Below, piece by piece: positions 53,366 to 63,159 of a stretch of DNA of 64,000 nt (the stretch's first letter is position 1; every line of letters starts with the position of its first letter). Made by a program: the position numbers and the translations under genes. The DNA is from Porphyromonadaceae bacterium. GTDB taxonomy: Bacteria > Bacteroidota > Bacteroidia > Bacteroidales > Dysgonomonadaceae. The notes under the pieces were generated by a model. It was not told the DNA's origin and searched no databases. It saw only the letters and a list, made by a program, of their open reading frames with translations. The stretch lies in contig JAJFTO010000017.1 in assembly GCA_021372865.1 (NCBI GenBank), positions 225,862 through 289,861 on the forward strand, read 5' to 3'.

Positions 53366-54463
53366 ATGGACAAGCCCACCGTTGAAATACATCGCGCCAT
53401 GCTGCCATTATCATGGTTGTACGGGATTGGCGTGAATTTCCGAAACTGGCTTTTCAACAAAAAAATACTCAAACAGCACGTTTTTGATATCCCGATCATC
53501 TGTGTGGGCAACATTACCGTAGGTGGTACCGGGAAAACTCCGCATATAGAATATCTGATCAGGCTACTGACACCACGGTACAAGGTAGCTGTGCTGAGCA
53601 GAGGATATAAACGAAAGAGCAAAGGTTTTCTTATTGTGGATTCCGACTCAAAAGTGCAGGATGTGGGAGATGAGCCACTGCAGATAAAGCAGAAGTTCCC
53701 GGACACTTTGGTGGTAGTTGACAAAGACCGGGTATCTGGCATTAAAAAAATTCTTTCCATTGAAAAGACGGAACGTCCCGACGTGATCCTGCTTGACGAT
53801 GGTTTTCAACACCGTCATGTGTTGCCATCCCTCTCAATCCTGTTGGTGGACAGCAACAGGCCCGTATTCGAAGACAAACTACTTCCAGCAGGACGACAGA
53901 GAGAACCCCTTAAAGGAAAAGACAGGGCCTCCATTGTGTTGGTTACCAAATGCGATCCCGACATGCAGCCCATTGATTTCAGGATCTATACGAACGGACT
54001 CGAACTGTTTCCTTACCAGCGACTCTATTTCACCACATTCGACTACGATTCGGTGAAGCCGGTATTTCCCGATATGCAACTTGAACCGATCCTGCTGAAC
54101 GAGTTACGGAAGAAACATCTCTTTCTTATTACCGGCATCGCTTCACCCGCTCCTTTGGTAGATAAGCTGGAACACAAGACCTACAACCTCTACACAAAGT
54201 TTTTTTCCGATCATCATTTATTCACGAAGGAAGACGTGCAGTCTATCCGCCAAATGGTAGAGTCGGTGGATGACGACAATAAGATGATCATCACTACCGA
54301 AAAGGATGCCACGCGGTTCCGTGCATTACCCTATCTGGATGATGAGTTAAAAAAAATACTATATTATATTCCGGTACGTGTTACCTTTGTGGATGACACC
54401 GAAAGGAACGCTTTCAATCATAAAATACTTGAACATGTTAGAAACCATCAAACAAACAGCTGA
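53366..54463 (+). CDS. lpxK: tetraacyldisaccharide 4'-kinase
   Basis: Phosphorylates the 4' position of the lipid A disaccharide precursor at the inner membrane. The 365-aa protein has the Walker-type motif VGNITVGGTGKTPHIEYL near residue 48, YKVAVLSRGYKRKSKG near 71, VGDEPLQIKQKFP near 96 and LLDDGFQHR near 139 (LDDGFQ signature). It starts 1 bp after the sppA stop and its last 29 bp overlap the pnp gene. Confidence 0.95.
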   Translation: MDKPTVEIHRAMLPLSWLYGIGVNFRNWLFNKKILKQHVFDIPIICVGNITVGGTGKTPHIEYLIRLLTPRYKVAVLSRGYKRKSKGFLIVDSDSKVQDVGDEPLQIKQKFPDTLVVVDKDRVSGIKKILSIEKTERPDVILLDDGFQHRHVLPSLSILLVDSNRPVFEDKLLPAGRQREPLKGKDRASIVLVTKCDPDMQPIDFRIYTNGLELFPYQRLYFTTFDYDSVKPVFPDMQLEPILLNELRKKHLFLITGIASPAPLVDKLEHKTYNLYTKFFSDHHLFTKEDVQSIRQMVESVDDDNKMIITTEKDATRFRALPYLDDELKKILYYIPVRVTFVDDTERNAFNHKILEHVRNHQTNS

Positions 54464-55250
54464 TTACTTGAGAACCAGGATCAGAGAGATCCCGAATACT
54501 GCAATCATCCTGGGTACAGGCCTGGGAGAACTGGCGCATGAGATCGCCGACAAAAAGGAAATCCCCTATACCGAGATACCCAATTTTCCTGTTTCCACCG
54601 TGGAGGGACATAGTGGGAAACTGATTATCGGTACCCTCGGTGGCAAAAAAGTACTGGCAATGCAGGGACGTTTCCACTATTACGAAGGATACGATATGAA
54701 ACAGGTTACTTTTCCTGTACGTGTTTTCCAGGCACTGGGCCTTGAATATCTGTTTGTATCGAACGCAGCCGGTGGAATGAATCCCAGCTTCGATATCGGC
54801 GATATCATGCTGATTGAAGACCACATTAACATGTTTCCGGAACATCCGCTGCATGGAAAGAACTTTAACGAGCTGGGTACCCGTTTCCCGGATATGAGCG
54901 AAGCTTACGATAAATCGCTGCGCCTGATGGCCATGGAGATTGCAAAGGAAAAGAACATCAAATTACAGCACGGTGTATATGTGGGAGTACAGGGGCCCAC
55001 GTTTGAAACACCTGCCGAATACAATTTTTTCCGTGTGATCGGCGGAGATGCCGTGGGGATGTCCACCGTACCCGAAGTGATCGTGGCCAACCATGCCGGC
55101 ATGAAAGTACTTGCGTTTTCCATTATTACTGATCTGGGCGTAATCGGGAAGATCGTGGAAGTATCGCATGAGGATGTACAGGTGGCCGCGAAAATTGCGC
55201 AGCCCAAGATGGCAGAGATCATGCGTACCATCATCGGAAGAATTAAATGA
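54435..55250 (+). CDS. punA: purine-nucleoside phosphorylase
   Basis: Phosphorolysis of inosine and guanosine for purine salvage. From ATG 54435 the trimeric-type PNP is 271 aa: IILGTGLGELAHEI near residue 23, the VEGHSGKLIIG phosphate loop near 58, MQGRFHYYEGY near 78, SNAAGGMNP near 112, and GPTFETPAEYNFFRVIGGDAVGMSTVPE near 190-217 (core PTFETPAEY). An upstream in-frame ATG would overlap lpxK more deeply and lacks family sequence. Stop and thiL start overlap as ATGA. Confidence 0.94.
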   Translation: MLETIKQTADYLRTRIREIPNTAIILGTGLGELAHEIADKKEIPYTEIPNFPVSTVEGHSGKLIIGTLGGKKVLAMQGRFHYYEGYDMKQVTFPVRVFQALGLEYLFVSNAAGGMNPSFDIGDIMLIEDHINMFPEHPLHGKNFNELGTRFPDMSEAYDKSLRLMAMEIAKEKNIKLQHGVYVGVQGPTFETPAEYNFFRVIGGDAVGMSTVPEVIVANHAGMKVLAFSIITDLGVIGKIVEVSHEDVQVAAKIAQPKMAEIMRTIIGRIK

Positions 55251-56278
55251 ACAGAACAGAAATAGCCTCATTGGGAGAGTTTGGGCTGATTGATCATCTG
55301 ACAAAAGATATTCAACTTACACAACCCTCCTCCATCAAAGGAGTAGGCGATGATGCTGCCGTACTGGATTATGCCGGCAAAAAGATTGTGGTGACTACCG
55401 ACCTGCTACTGGAAGGGATTCATTTCGATCTTGTGTATACTCCGCTGAAACATCTGGGATATAAGTCTGCCATTGTCAATTTTTCCGACGTTTACGCGAT
55501 GAACGGGACCCCACATCAGATCACCGTCTCCCTGGGTATATCGAAACGGTTCACGGTGGAAGACCTCGAAGAATTTTACAGCGGACTGAAACTGGCGTGT
55601 GAGATTTACGGGGTAGACATCGTGGGCGGGGATACTTCCTCCTCGCTTACCGGATTCACCATCAGTATCACCTGCATCGGCACGGCCGACAAGGATAAGA
55701 TTGTTTACAGGAATGGCGCAAAGGATACCGACCTACTCTATGTTTCGGGCGACCTGGGCTCATCTTATATGGGGCTGCAACTGCTGGAAAGAGAGAAAAG
55801 CGTGTTCAACGGATCAGATGAGGCGCAACCCGATTTCTCCGGCAAGGAATATCTGCTGGAACGGCAGCTCAAGCCAGAAGCGAGGAAAGATATCGTGGCC
55901 CTGCTGGCCGAGAACGATATTGTTCCCACCGCTATGATCGACATCTCCGATGGTCTATCATCCGATCTGCTTCATATCTGTAAGCAAAGTAATGTGGGAT
56001 GTCAGCTTTTTGAGGAGCGACTCCCCATCGACTACCAGACGGCCATGATGGCGGAGACGTTCAATATGAACGTAACCACTGTGGCGCTGAACGGCGGTGA
56101 AGACTATGAGCTCCTTTTCACGGTTCCGCTTACGTTACACGAGAAGATGGAAGTAGTGCCGGGTGTTCACCTCGTGGGTCATATCACAAAACCCGAACAG
56201 GGATGTTACCTGGTAACCCGCGACGGTCAAGAGATGCAGCTCCGCGCACAGGGATGGAATCCTTTGGCTGAAGAGTAA
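55247..56278 (+). CDS. thiL: thiamine-monophosphate kinase
   Basis: Makes thiamine diphosphate from thiamine monophosphate. The 343-aa protein belongs to the PurM-like superfamily: N-terminal GEFGLIDHLTKDI, KGVGDDAAVLDY near residue 28 (metal and phosphate binding), TTDLLLEGIHFD near 48, NFSDVYAMNGTP near 76, GGDTSSS near 128, and MIDISDGLSSDL near 228. Last gene of the sppA operon, coupled to the PNP gene by a 4-bp overlap. Confidence 0.95.
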   Translation: MNRTEIASLGEFGLIDHLTKDIQLTQPSSIKGVGDDAAVLDYAGKKIVVTTDLLLEGIHFDLVYTPLKHLGYKSAIVNFSDVYAMNGTPHQITVSLGISKRFTVEDLEEFYSGLKLACEIYGVDIVGGDTSSSLTGFTISITCIGTADKDKIVYRNGAKDTDLLYVSGDLGSSYMGLQLLEREKSVFNGSDEAQPDFSGKEYLLERQLKPEARKDIVALLAENDIVPTAMIDISDGLSSDLLHICKQSNVGCQLFEERLPIDYQTAMMAETFNMNVTTVALNGGEDYELLFTVPLTLHEKMEVVPGVHLVGHITKPEQGCYLVTRDGQEMQLRAQGWNPLAEE

Positions 56279-56360
56279 ACATTTCGACAAAGTGTAGAAG
56301 CGCAAACCGCATTATCGTCGGGTTCCAGGCCAATTATTTTTGACTTTTTTATTGACATAT

Positions 56361-56391
56361 TTTGCATTTCACAAAAATGCGCTTATCTTTG
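56361..56391 (+). promoter_or_regulatory. consensus promoter of tRNA-Phe
   Basis: TTTG (56361-56364), 19-bp spacer, TATCTTTG (56384-56391), an exact Bacteroidota housekeeping promoter 22 bp before the tRNA. Confidence 0.85.
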
Positions 56392-56413
56392 CACTCGCAA
56401 TTTAAGCAATGTT

Positions 56414-56486
<73 letters not shown>

Positions 56487-56512
56487 CTTAAAAAAGACCA
56501 AAAAATGGGTCA

Positions 56513-56547
56513 ATCCCTGAAATTTAAACATTTCAGGGATTTTTATT
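56513..56547 (+). terminator. terminator after tRNA-Phe
   Basis: ATCCCTGAAAT (56513-56523) and ATTTCAGGGAT (56530-56540) form a perfect 11-bp stem over a 6-base loop, followed by TTTTTATTT. Confidence 0.9.
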
Positions 56548-56614
56548 TCCCTCAAATCTCACATTTTTAGCAGATTTTTTTTAATTTTGCCCTCAGAATT
56601 GCAAGAATTGATTG

Positions 56615-56932
56615 ATGAAAAACTGGGTTAAAATATTACTTCCGATAATTGGCATTGCATACTGCATTGCCTTTTTGGAAATAGATTTCCCCGGTAGTGT
56701 TCAACAAACTTTTCACGACCCGTATGACACGTACGTCGTCGTACAAAATAACACTTGTTTTCATCCCGAAAATCTGTCTATAAACCTGAATTCACTGAAT
56801 TTAGCTATTTTATGCAGTAAAAGTGTGGATCCAATTGTAGTCATTTCTCTTTTCCTGTTATTCACTCCGCTGTTTATCCTGTTGTACAATTCTTTCACTA
56901 TTTATCTGAAGAATTGTACTTTTCTTGTTTAG
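56615..56932 (+). CDS. small membrane protein upstream of the metal efflux operon
   Basis: A 105-aa protein (ATG 56615) with a hydrophobic N-terminus (WVKILLPIIGIAYCIAFLEI), a short polar loop with a Cys (NNTCFHPENLS) and a C-terminal helix (VVISLFLLFTPLFILLYNSF). No family recognised. A -7 box TAATTTTG lies at 56582-56589. It is 93 bp ahead of czcA on the same strand and may belong to that operon, as small proteins of this kind often precede CzcA genes in Bacteroidota. Confidence 0.6.
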   Translation: MKNWVKILLPIIGIAYCIAFLEIDFPGSVQQTFHDPYDTYVVVQNNTCFHPENLSINLNSLNLAILCSKSVDPIVVISLFLLFTPLFILLYNSFTIYLKNCTFLV

Positions 56933-57025
56933 CATTTTCCATAATTAAAGGTTTTATCCAAACGATGGATAACTGTCGCGACGGCATTTATCCAACTATA
57001 AATCAATGATTTTACAAAATGGAAA

Positions 57026-60000
57026 ATGATAAATCAAATCATATCTTTCTCAATTAAAAATAAACTGATTATTGGGTTATTTACAATAATTCTGGCAGCC
57101 TGGGGTATTTACTCCCTTCAGACCATACCCATTAATGCAGTGCCCGACATAACCAATAATCAGGTTCAGATAATTACAACCTCCGAAAATCTGGCTGCTC
57201 TGGAAGTGGAACAACTCATAACCTATCCTGTAGAGCTGGCAATGAATAATCTCCCCGGCGTGCAGGAGATACGTTCAATCTCACGCTTTGGATTGTCGGT
57301 TGTGACAGTTGTCTTCAAAGAAGACATGGGAACATATCTGCCCAGGCAACTTGTAGCCGAAAAACTTACGGAAGCACAGGAAAGTATCGGTAATCTGGGG
57401 ACATCACAAATGGCACCGATATCAACAGGATTGGGAGAAATATACCAATATATCCTTGAAGTAAAACCCGGATATGAATCAAAATATAATGCCACAGACT
57501 TACGGACAGTTCAAGAATGGGTTATATCGAGGCAACTATCCGGCATTGAGGGAGTAGTGGAAATCAATTCGTTGGGAGGATATCTCAAGCAATACGAAAT
57601 TGCAGTGGATCCAGGCAAATTGAATGCTTACAATTTAACATTGTCTGATATTTTTGCAGCACTTGAAAAGAACAACCAGAATACGGGTGGAAGCTATATA
57701 GAGCATGGTCCGGATATGTATTATATCCGCAGTAAAGGTTTACTTGGTTCGTTTGATGATATCCGTCAGATTGGCATAACGAACAGAGAAAGCATCCCTA
57801 TTAAAATCGGAGATGTTGCGGAAGTGAATATCGGCCATGCTCCCCGCTTTGGTGCAGCCACAGAAAATGGCAATGGCGAGACAGTCATCGGCGTTGTGAT
57901 GATGTTGAAAGGCGCAAACACAACCCAGGTCATTAAACGTGTTAAGCAGCATGTGGAAGAAATTCAAAAATCTTTGCCGGAAGGGTTGGTGATAAAACCT
58001 TTCGTGGATCAGACAAAATTGATTAAAAAGACCTCTGGCACGGTGAAGGAGAATCTTATTCTCGGTGGATTTATCGTAATTTTTGCCCTGGTGTTTTTAC
58101 TGGGGAATATCCGTTCCGGCTTTATTGTTGCCTCTGTCATACCTTTATCCATGCTATTTGCTTTTGGAATGATGAAATCGTTCGGTGTGTCTGCGAACCT
58201 CCTGAGTCTTGGAGCGATGGATTTTGGGATTATTATTGACGGGGCTGTGATTATTGTTGAATTCATGGCTGTGCAACTGGTCAAAAACAATAAAAAATTA
58301 CATTCACTTACCGGCAGGGCAAAACAGGATGAAATTGACCGAATTGCCAAAGACTCATCTTCCAAGATGATGAACACTGCCATATTCGGCCAGATTATTA
58401 TTTTGATTGTTTTCTTGCCCATCCTTTCATTACAAAGTGTTGAAGGAAAAATGTTTAGGCCCATGGCCTTGACCTTTGCATTTGCCTTATTGGGAGCCAT
58501 GATTTTATGCATCACATATGTACCCATGATGGCATCGGCAATTTTACATGAAGACAAAAAGAAGCAAGAGTCGCCAGGTGAAAAATTTATAGAATGGCTT
58601 AATAAAATATATGCACCCGTCATTCGATTTGCACTGGAAAAGAAAACAATCATCATTTCTGTTGCTTTGGTTCTCCTGATATCCTCAGTGATTGTATTTC
58701 TGAAATTAGGCGGTGTGTTTATTCCCCGGCTCGAAGAAGGTGATTTTGCATTGGAAACAAGAATGGTTCCCGGGACATCACTCACGGAGATGGAAAAAAA
58801 TATGGGCAAACTCGAAAAAATACTTTTGGATGGTTTCCCCGAAATTGAATCTGTGATTACTAAAATAGGTGCATCGGAAATTCCGACTGACCCTCAACCC
58901 ATTGAAGGAGCCGACATTATGGTTACCCTCAAAGATAAAAGCGAGTGGACTTCTGCAAGTTCTACTGAAGAATTGATGGAGAAAATGGACAATGCATTGA
59001 CCATTTTACCCGGTTTATCAGTTGAATTTTCCCAACCCATCGAGATGCGGTTTAATGAGCTTCTGACGGGAACAAAATCTGATTTGGCAATAAAAATATT
59101 TGGTGATGACCTTGATACGTTGCAAAATCTGGGCAATCAGTTGGTAAAGTTGGTCCAGGATATTGACGGTGCAAGTGATGTAAGGTCAGAACAACTATCG
59201 GGTTTACCTCAGTTGGTAGTCAATTTTAAAAGAAACCGTCTGGCTCAATATGGTTTATCTGTCACTGATTTAAATAAACTGATAAGCACAGCCTTTGCAG
59301 GTAGTTCCGCAGGTCAGTTTTATGAAGGCGAAAAAAGGTTCGATTTGGTACTACGCCTTGACAAGTTGGCGAGGGAGAATATTGAGTCAATTAAAAATTT
59401 ATATATCCCGCTGACCAATGGCAGTAAAATTCTTTTGAAGGAAGTAGTCGACATCTCATTTGAAAATGGTCCCAATCAAATATCACGAGATGATACACAC
59501 AGGAGAATCGTGGTGGGCGTAAATGTTCGGAACAGGGATATGCAGTCGTTGGTTGACGAAATCAAAATGAAACTCGACAATCAGATGGAACTACCTTCCG
59601 GTTACTATATCACATACGGAGGCCAATTTGAAAACCTTCAAAGAGCTACCAGGCGTCTTGGTCTGGTAATACCTGCAGCTCTGGCATTAATTTTTATCAT
59701 TCTTTTTATAAGTCTCGGATCACTCAAACAGTCATTACTGATTTTTAGTGCCATTCCTTTTGCCGCTGTGGGCGGTATATTTGCTTTGCTTGTTCGCGGA
59801 ATGCCTTTTAGCATTTCAGCCGGAATCGGGTTTATTGCACTATTTGGCGTTGCTGTGCTGAACGGGCTGATACTAATATCCAGCTTAAATGACTTGAAAA
59901 AAGAAGGGGTATTCAGTTTGGATAATCGGATTTTCAAGGCAACCCGCTCCCGGTTGAGACCCATCATTCTTACGGCACTCGTTGACATCCTTGGTTTCTT

Positions 60001-60172
60001 ACCAATGGCAATTTCAACTTCTGCCGGAGCAGAAATACAAAGACCTCTGGCAACAGTGGTCATTGGCGGGTTAATTACTTCAACCATACTCACCCTGGTT
60101 GTTTTACCGGTTTTGTATGCTATATCTGAAAAAGTAAATCCATGGAAATTTAAAAAGATCAGAAATCAATAA
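57026..60172 (+). CDS. czcA: CzcA-type heavy-metal RND efflux pump
   Basis: Proton-driven inner-membrane pump of the HME-RND family, 1048 aa, full length with 12 helices and two periplasmic loops. The fourth helix carries DFGIIIDGAVIIVE (Asp399, Asp405, Glu412), the divalent-cation (Zn/Co/Cd type) signature, not the CusA Cu/Ag type. The N-terminus VPDITNNQVQI is typical. Followed 73 bp later by the membrane-fusion partner. No outer-membrane factor gene is present and the protein is not fused to one, so a TolC/CzcC-like partner must be elsewhere. The region looks AT-richer than the genes to its left. Confidence 0.94.
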   Translation: MINQIISFSIKNKLIIGLFTIILAAWGIYSLQTIPINAVPDITNNQVQIITTSENLAALEVEQLITYPVELAMNNLPGVQEIRSISRFGLSVVTVVFKEDMGTYLPRQLVAEKLTEAQESIGNLGTSQMAPISTGLGEIYQYILEVKPGYESKYNATDLRTVQEWVISRQLSGIEGVVEINSLGGYLKQYEIAVDPGKLNAYNLTLSDIFAALEKNNQNTGGSYIEHGPDMYYIRSKGLLGSFDDIRQIGITNRESIPIKIGDVAEVNIGHAPRFGAATENGNGETVIGVVMMLKGANTTQVIKRVKQHVEEIQKSLPEGLVIKPFVDQTKLIKKTSGTVKENLILGGFIVIFALVFLLGNIRSGFIVASVIPLSMLFAFGMMKSFGVSANLLSLGAMDFGIIIDGAVIIVEFMAVQLVKNNKKLHSLTGRAKQDEIDRIAKDSSSKMMNTAIFGQIIILIVFLPILSLQSVEGKMFRPMALTFAFALLGAMILCITYVPMMASAILHEDKKKQESPGEKFIEWLNKIYAPVIRFALEKKTIIISVALVLLISSVIVFLKLGGVFIPRLEEGDFALETRMVPGTSLTEMEKNMGKLEKILLDGFPEIESVITKIGASEIPTDPQPIEGADIMVTLKDKSEWTSASSTEELMEKMDNALTILPGLSVEFSQPIEMRFNELLTGTKSDLAIKIFGDDLDTLQNLGNQLVKLVQDIDGASDVRSEQLSGLPQLVVNFKRNRLAQYGLSVTDLNKLISTAFAGSSAGQFYEGEKRFDLVLRLDKLARENIESIKNLYIPLTNGSKILLKEVVDISFENGPNQISRDDTHRRIVVGVNVRNRDMQSLVDEIKMKLDNQMELPSGYYITYGGQFENLQRATRRLGLVIPAALALIFIILFISLGSLKQSLLIFSAIPFAAVGGIFALLVRGMPFSISAGIGFIALFGVAVLNGLILISSLNDLKKEGVFSLDNRIFKATRSRLRPIILTALVDILGFLPMAISTSAGAEIQRPLATVVIGGLITSTILTLVVLPVLYAISEKVNPWKFKKIRNQ

Positions 60173-60245
60173 GAGAATTGAATGCACAGGATATCTAAAT
60201 AGATAACCACAGAATTAATTATAGAACAGGAAAAAACAAGAAATT

Positions 60246-61430
60246 ATGAAGTACACATCATATGTAATTTTTATCATCATTATCTTACTCGCTTATGCTT
60301 GCAATAATAAAGTCAGTGATGAACAAAACAGAAACAGGGAATCGGATAAATCAACAACAGCCGGAATTGTTGAATTAAACCAGGCACAAATAAAAACAGC
60401 GGGGATCTTGATGGGAAATTTACAATCAGATACCATAAGCTCAGTGGTTGATGCCAACGGGTATGTGGAACTCCTTCCCAACAACCGGGCGACCATCAAC
60501 CCGCCCATTAACGGATTGATCGAAAATATAAAATGTATAGAAGGCAAACCGGTAAAAAAGGGAGAACCATTGTTTGTACTGAGGCATCCGGATATAATTG
60601 AACTACAAAAGGAGTATATTCGATCTATTAACGAATTCAATATTGCCAGGCAGGATGTAGAGAGGCAAAAAATTCTGAGTGAATCAAATGTGGCTGCCCG
60701 GAAACAATATGAACAGGCTCAGGCTACTTTTCAAATAGCCAAAGCTCAAAAAAATGCCGTCGCTGAACAACTCTTATTTATAGGGATAATTCCCGACGAT
60801 GTAGAAAATGGCAGGATTTTAAATACAGTTTCTGTGATTGCACCTTTTAGCGGAACAGTATCGAAGATTTATTCACACAAGGGTCAACTGGTTACCCCTG
60901 GAGAAAGTATGGCAGAACTGATAAATGCTGACAAACTGCTTCTCAAACTCAACATTTTCGAACAGGATGTCAATAAAGTAAAAGTCAATCAAAAGTTAAC
61001 ATTTACAATCCCCTCTTTCAGCAATTCCAAAACTTATCTGGGTACTGTTTCCTTCGTTGGCAAAGACATTGATGCAGAAACAAGAACAGTACAGGTAACC
61101 TCTGTTCTATCAAGCTATCCCGAATTGATTCCGGGTGTTTATGCTGAAGCAAAGATATTATGTAATCCTAAAATTGCCTGGGTACTTCCCGATGAGTCCA
61201 TAATTAAGGATGTGGATGGCGAATACGTATTCAGGCTTGAATCAGATTCTGTAATGACCAACAACGCAGATGTCCAACGGTTTATAAAAATGAATGTGAC
61301 CACAGGCGTTTCTGAAAATGGATATACAGAAATAACGAACGAGTCGGTTCCGGAAAATTCAGTATTTGTCACAAAAGGAGCATATTACCTGAAATCTGAA
61401 ATGAACAAAAGTGAGGGGGTGGACGATTAA
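60246..61430 (+). CDS. czcB: periplasmic adaptor (membrane fusion) lipoprotein of the CzcA pump
   Basis: A 394-aa HlyD/CusB-type adaptor: lipobox LLAYAC (Cys about 18), paired lipoyl halves (INGLIENIKCIEGKPVKKGE near 90 and SVIAPFSGTVSKIYSHKGQ near 195) separated by a helical hairpin about 115-180, a beta-barrel domain about 225-290, and a C-terminal domain (WVLPDESIIKDVDGEYVF). No His-rich metal-binding N- or C-terminal extension is seen. It forms the operon core with czcA. Confidence 0.92.
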   Translation: MKYTSYVIFIIIILLAYACNNKVSDEQNRNRESDKSTTAGIVELNQAQIKTAGILMGNLQSDTISSVVDANGYVELLPNNRATINPPINGLIENIKCIEGKPVKKGEPLFVLRHPDIIELQKEYIRSINEFNIARQDVERQKILSESNVAARKQYEQAQATFQIAKAQKNAVAEQLLFIGIIPDDVENGRILNTVSVIAPFSGTVSKIYSHKGQLVTPGESMAELINADKLLLKLNIFEQDVNKVKVNQKLTFTIPSFSNSKTYLGTVSFVGKDIDAETRTVQVTSVLSSYPELIPGVYAEAKILCNPKIAWVLPDESIIKDVDGEYVFRLESDSVMTNNADVQRFIKMNVTTGVSENGYTEITNESVPENSVFVTKGAYYLKSEMNKSEGVDD

Positions 61431-61435
61431 AAAGG

Positions 61436-61912
61436 ATGAATGCATTTAAAAAATTAAAAACGAGTCTGCTCAGTTTAAAGAGAGAACTGGTCGTCTTGTA
61501 TCTGGCTTTTCAGGACAAGCGCACTCCATGGTATGCCAAGGTTATAATTTTTTTGACTGTCTCTTATGCATTGAGTCCGATTGACCTGATTCCTGATTTT
61601 GTACCGGTTTTGGGTTACCTGGATGATTTGATCTTATTGCCTTTGACGATTTATCTCGTAAAGTTTCTTATTCCAGCCGATATTTTAGAAGACTGCAGAA
61701 AGAAAGCGGAAACGTATACCTGGAAAAAGAAAAGCAGCTGGATTGGAATGGGAATGATTATATTTATCTGGTTACTTCTGTTGTACCTTTTAATTCGATT
61801 TTTTTTAACATGCGCGCTGCGGCGTAGAGTAAATTTCACTATCCAGGGTGGAATGCAGTCAGATATTTATCAATATAGAGCTGTCTGTCTTTCGATTTGT
61901 ATTGTTGAATAA
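61436..61912 (+). CDS. YkvA/DUF1232 family membrane protein, probable 3' reading-frame error
   Basis: The first 125 or so residues are standard YkvA: YLAFQDKRTPWYAKVIIFLTV-type, with the signature ALSPIDLIPDFVPVLGYLDD near 45-65, and a C-terminal helix. After a T8 run (61799-61806) the frame goes on for about 35 residues of unlikely sequence and overlaps the convergent glycosylase gene by 74 bp. One more T would stop the frame at 61825-61827, one less at the run itself; either removes the overlap. Starts 5 bp after czcB, so it may be in the same transcript. Confidence 0.8.
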   Translation: MNAFKKLKTSLLSLKRELVVLYLAFQDKRTPWYAKVIIFLTVSYALSPIDLIPDFVPVLGYLDDLILLPLTIYLVKFLIPADILEDCRKKAETYTWKKKSSWIGMGMIIFIWLLLLYLLIRFFLTCALRRRVNFTIQGGMQSDIYQYRAVCLSICIVE

Positions 61913-62528
61913 AGCGGGGATGTTCCAGGGGAGTCAGTTTATCAAACAACTTCTCCTCCGCATTTATTTTCGAGATAAAATCCGCGTTCTTTATCCCGAG
62001 GACAAATACCTCTGAGGTGTCGAGCCCCAAATCAATATGTCTCTTTAGTGATTCGATCATAAACCCTTTCAACCTGTTAAAGAGCAGCGGATCATCATAA
62101 TAGTTTGCATTCAGCCAGGTCCCTGCCGCAGTCTGCCGGATAATGGCCAGTGGAAAAGGAGAGTTGATGTAAAAATCACGATAGAAATCCCCTGTGCCTC
62201 CGTATGCCTCAATCATATCGTACAAAAAAACGGAAGAGACTTCGTGGGTGCGTGCCGATTTCATCGTGATACCACAAGCCTTCTCCAGCCTTTTGGTGTC
62301 AGTAAAAGGCACGCCGGTCACCCCTGCCCCATTGCGGCTCGGGTTTATCCCGATGATAAACCTGCGTTGCAGGGTATCTTGATAATACTTGCGATAAAAC
62401 GCTTCCATCACCTGCATCGTTTCCGGATTATCCAGAAAAGGGTTCATCACCTGAAAACCTTCAGGCAACTCTCCCGTGTAAACCAAATTGCGGTTAAACT
62501 CTATTACTTTATCTGCGAATGTCTGCAT
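61839..62528 (-). CDS. SMUG2-like uracil-DNA glycosylase family protein (DUF4918)
   Basis: A 229-aa protein of the uracil-DNA glycosylase superfamily. FIIGINPSRNGAGVTGVPFTDTKRL near residues 57-80 (key part GINPSRNGAGVTGVPF) is the catalytic-pocket region of the SMUG2/DUF4918 group. SVFLYDMIEAYGG follows, and FVLGIKNADF with a nearby ending suggests the second motif. Predicted role is removal of damaged bases; substrate unproved. Convergent overlap with the YkvA frame probably reflects an indel in the latter. Confidence 0.85.
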   Translation of the reverse strand: MQTFADKVIEFNRNLVYTGELPEGFQVMNPFLDNPETMQVMEAFYRKYYQDTLQRRFIIGINPSRNGAGVTGVPFTDTKRLEKACGITMKSARTHEVSSVFLYDMIEAYGGTGDFYRDFYINSPFPLAIIRQTAAGTWLNANYYDDPLLFNRLKGFMIESLKRHIDLGLDTSEVFVLGIKNADFISKINAEEKLFDKLTPLEHPRFIQQYKSKDRQLYIDKYLTAFHPG

Positions 62529-62546
62529 AATTCAAAGATAACATTT

Positions 62547-63098
62547 CTAATTGATTTTCCGATAGATATAGCATCCCGCTTCGGAAGGATGATCCAGTAC
62601 AAAATTGTCCGGACTCTCTTTCCGTAATATCCACACCACCATAAAATCGCCGGCTGCTGCACTGATAAAGAAAACTCCCAGAATGAGAGACATCAGGTTT
62701 CCATTAAATAAGGAAACAACCGCGGGAATAAGTCCGAGGATAAATGCCGGCATCAATGCGCCGACTACATAATGTCTGAGTTTCAATAGCTCAGTGCAAT
62801 GGCAATAGGGTGCAAGATATTCCCATAGTACTCCAAAACGAATACTCCTTAATTTGTGTTTTGCAAAGAGTCCGAAAAAGAGTCCGTGGATCAATTCATG
62901 AAACACAATTCCAGCAATAAGTAGCAGCACGAATATGAGGATGTCCTGCCACGAAGACTTAAATTCCGGGCTCCGTAAAATGTAAAATGGAATTCCAAAG
63001 AGTAATCCTGCAACCACAAACAGAATGAATGCCAATTTGCTTGCTTTGTAAATATCTATTATTTTCTCTTCCTTAATATAATCATCAAAACCACTCAT
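62547..63098 (-). CDS. DUF3267 membrane metalloprotease-like protein
   Basis: A 183-aa protein from ATG 63098 (MSGFDDYIKEEKIIDIYKAS; the longer frame begins at a TTG and lacks family sequence). About four membrane helices; the second carries the zinc motif HExxH in FHELIHGLFFGLFAKH, as in DUF3267/peptidase M50-like proteins. YLAPYCHCTELLKLRHY holds further polar residues. Substrate unknown. The CPBP-like broken gene lies 61 bp upstream on the same strand. Confidence 0.82.
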   Translation of the reverse strand: MSGFDDYIKEEKIIDIYKASKLAFILFVVAGLLFGIPFYILRSPEFKSSWQDILIFVLLLIAGIVFHELIHGLFFGLFAKHKLRSIRFGVLWEYLAPYCHCTELLKLRHYVVGALMPAFILGLIPAVVSLFNGNLMSLILGVFFISAAAGDFMVVWILRKESPDNFVLDHPSEAGCYIYRKIN

Positions 63099-63159
63099 GG
63101 ATTTAAGCAAAAAACAAAGGTAACATAATTCGTACAGAATGGCAGTTACGCCGATCACC

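Noticed and set aside
54378..54434. Earlier start for the purine nucleoside phosphorylase
   Set aside because: Lies inside lpxK and adds 19 residues that do not fit the family; ATG 54435 starts the conserved region.
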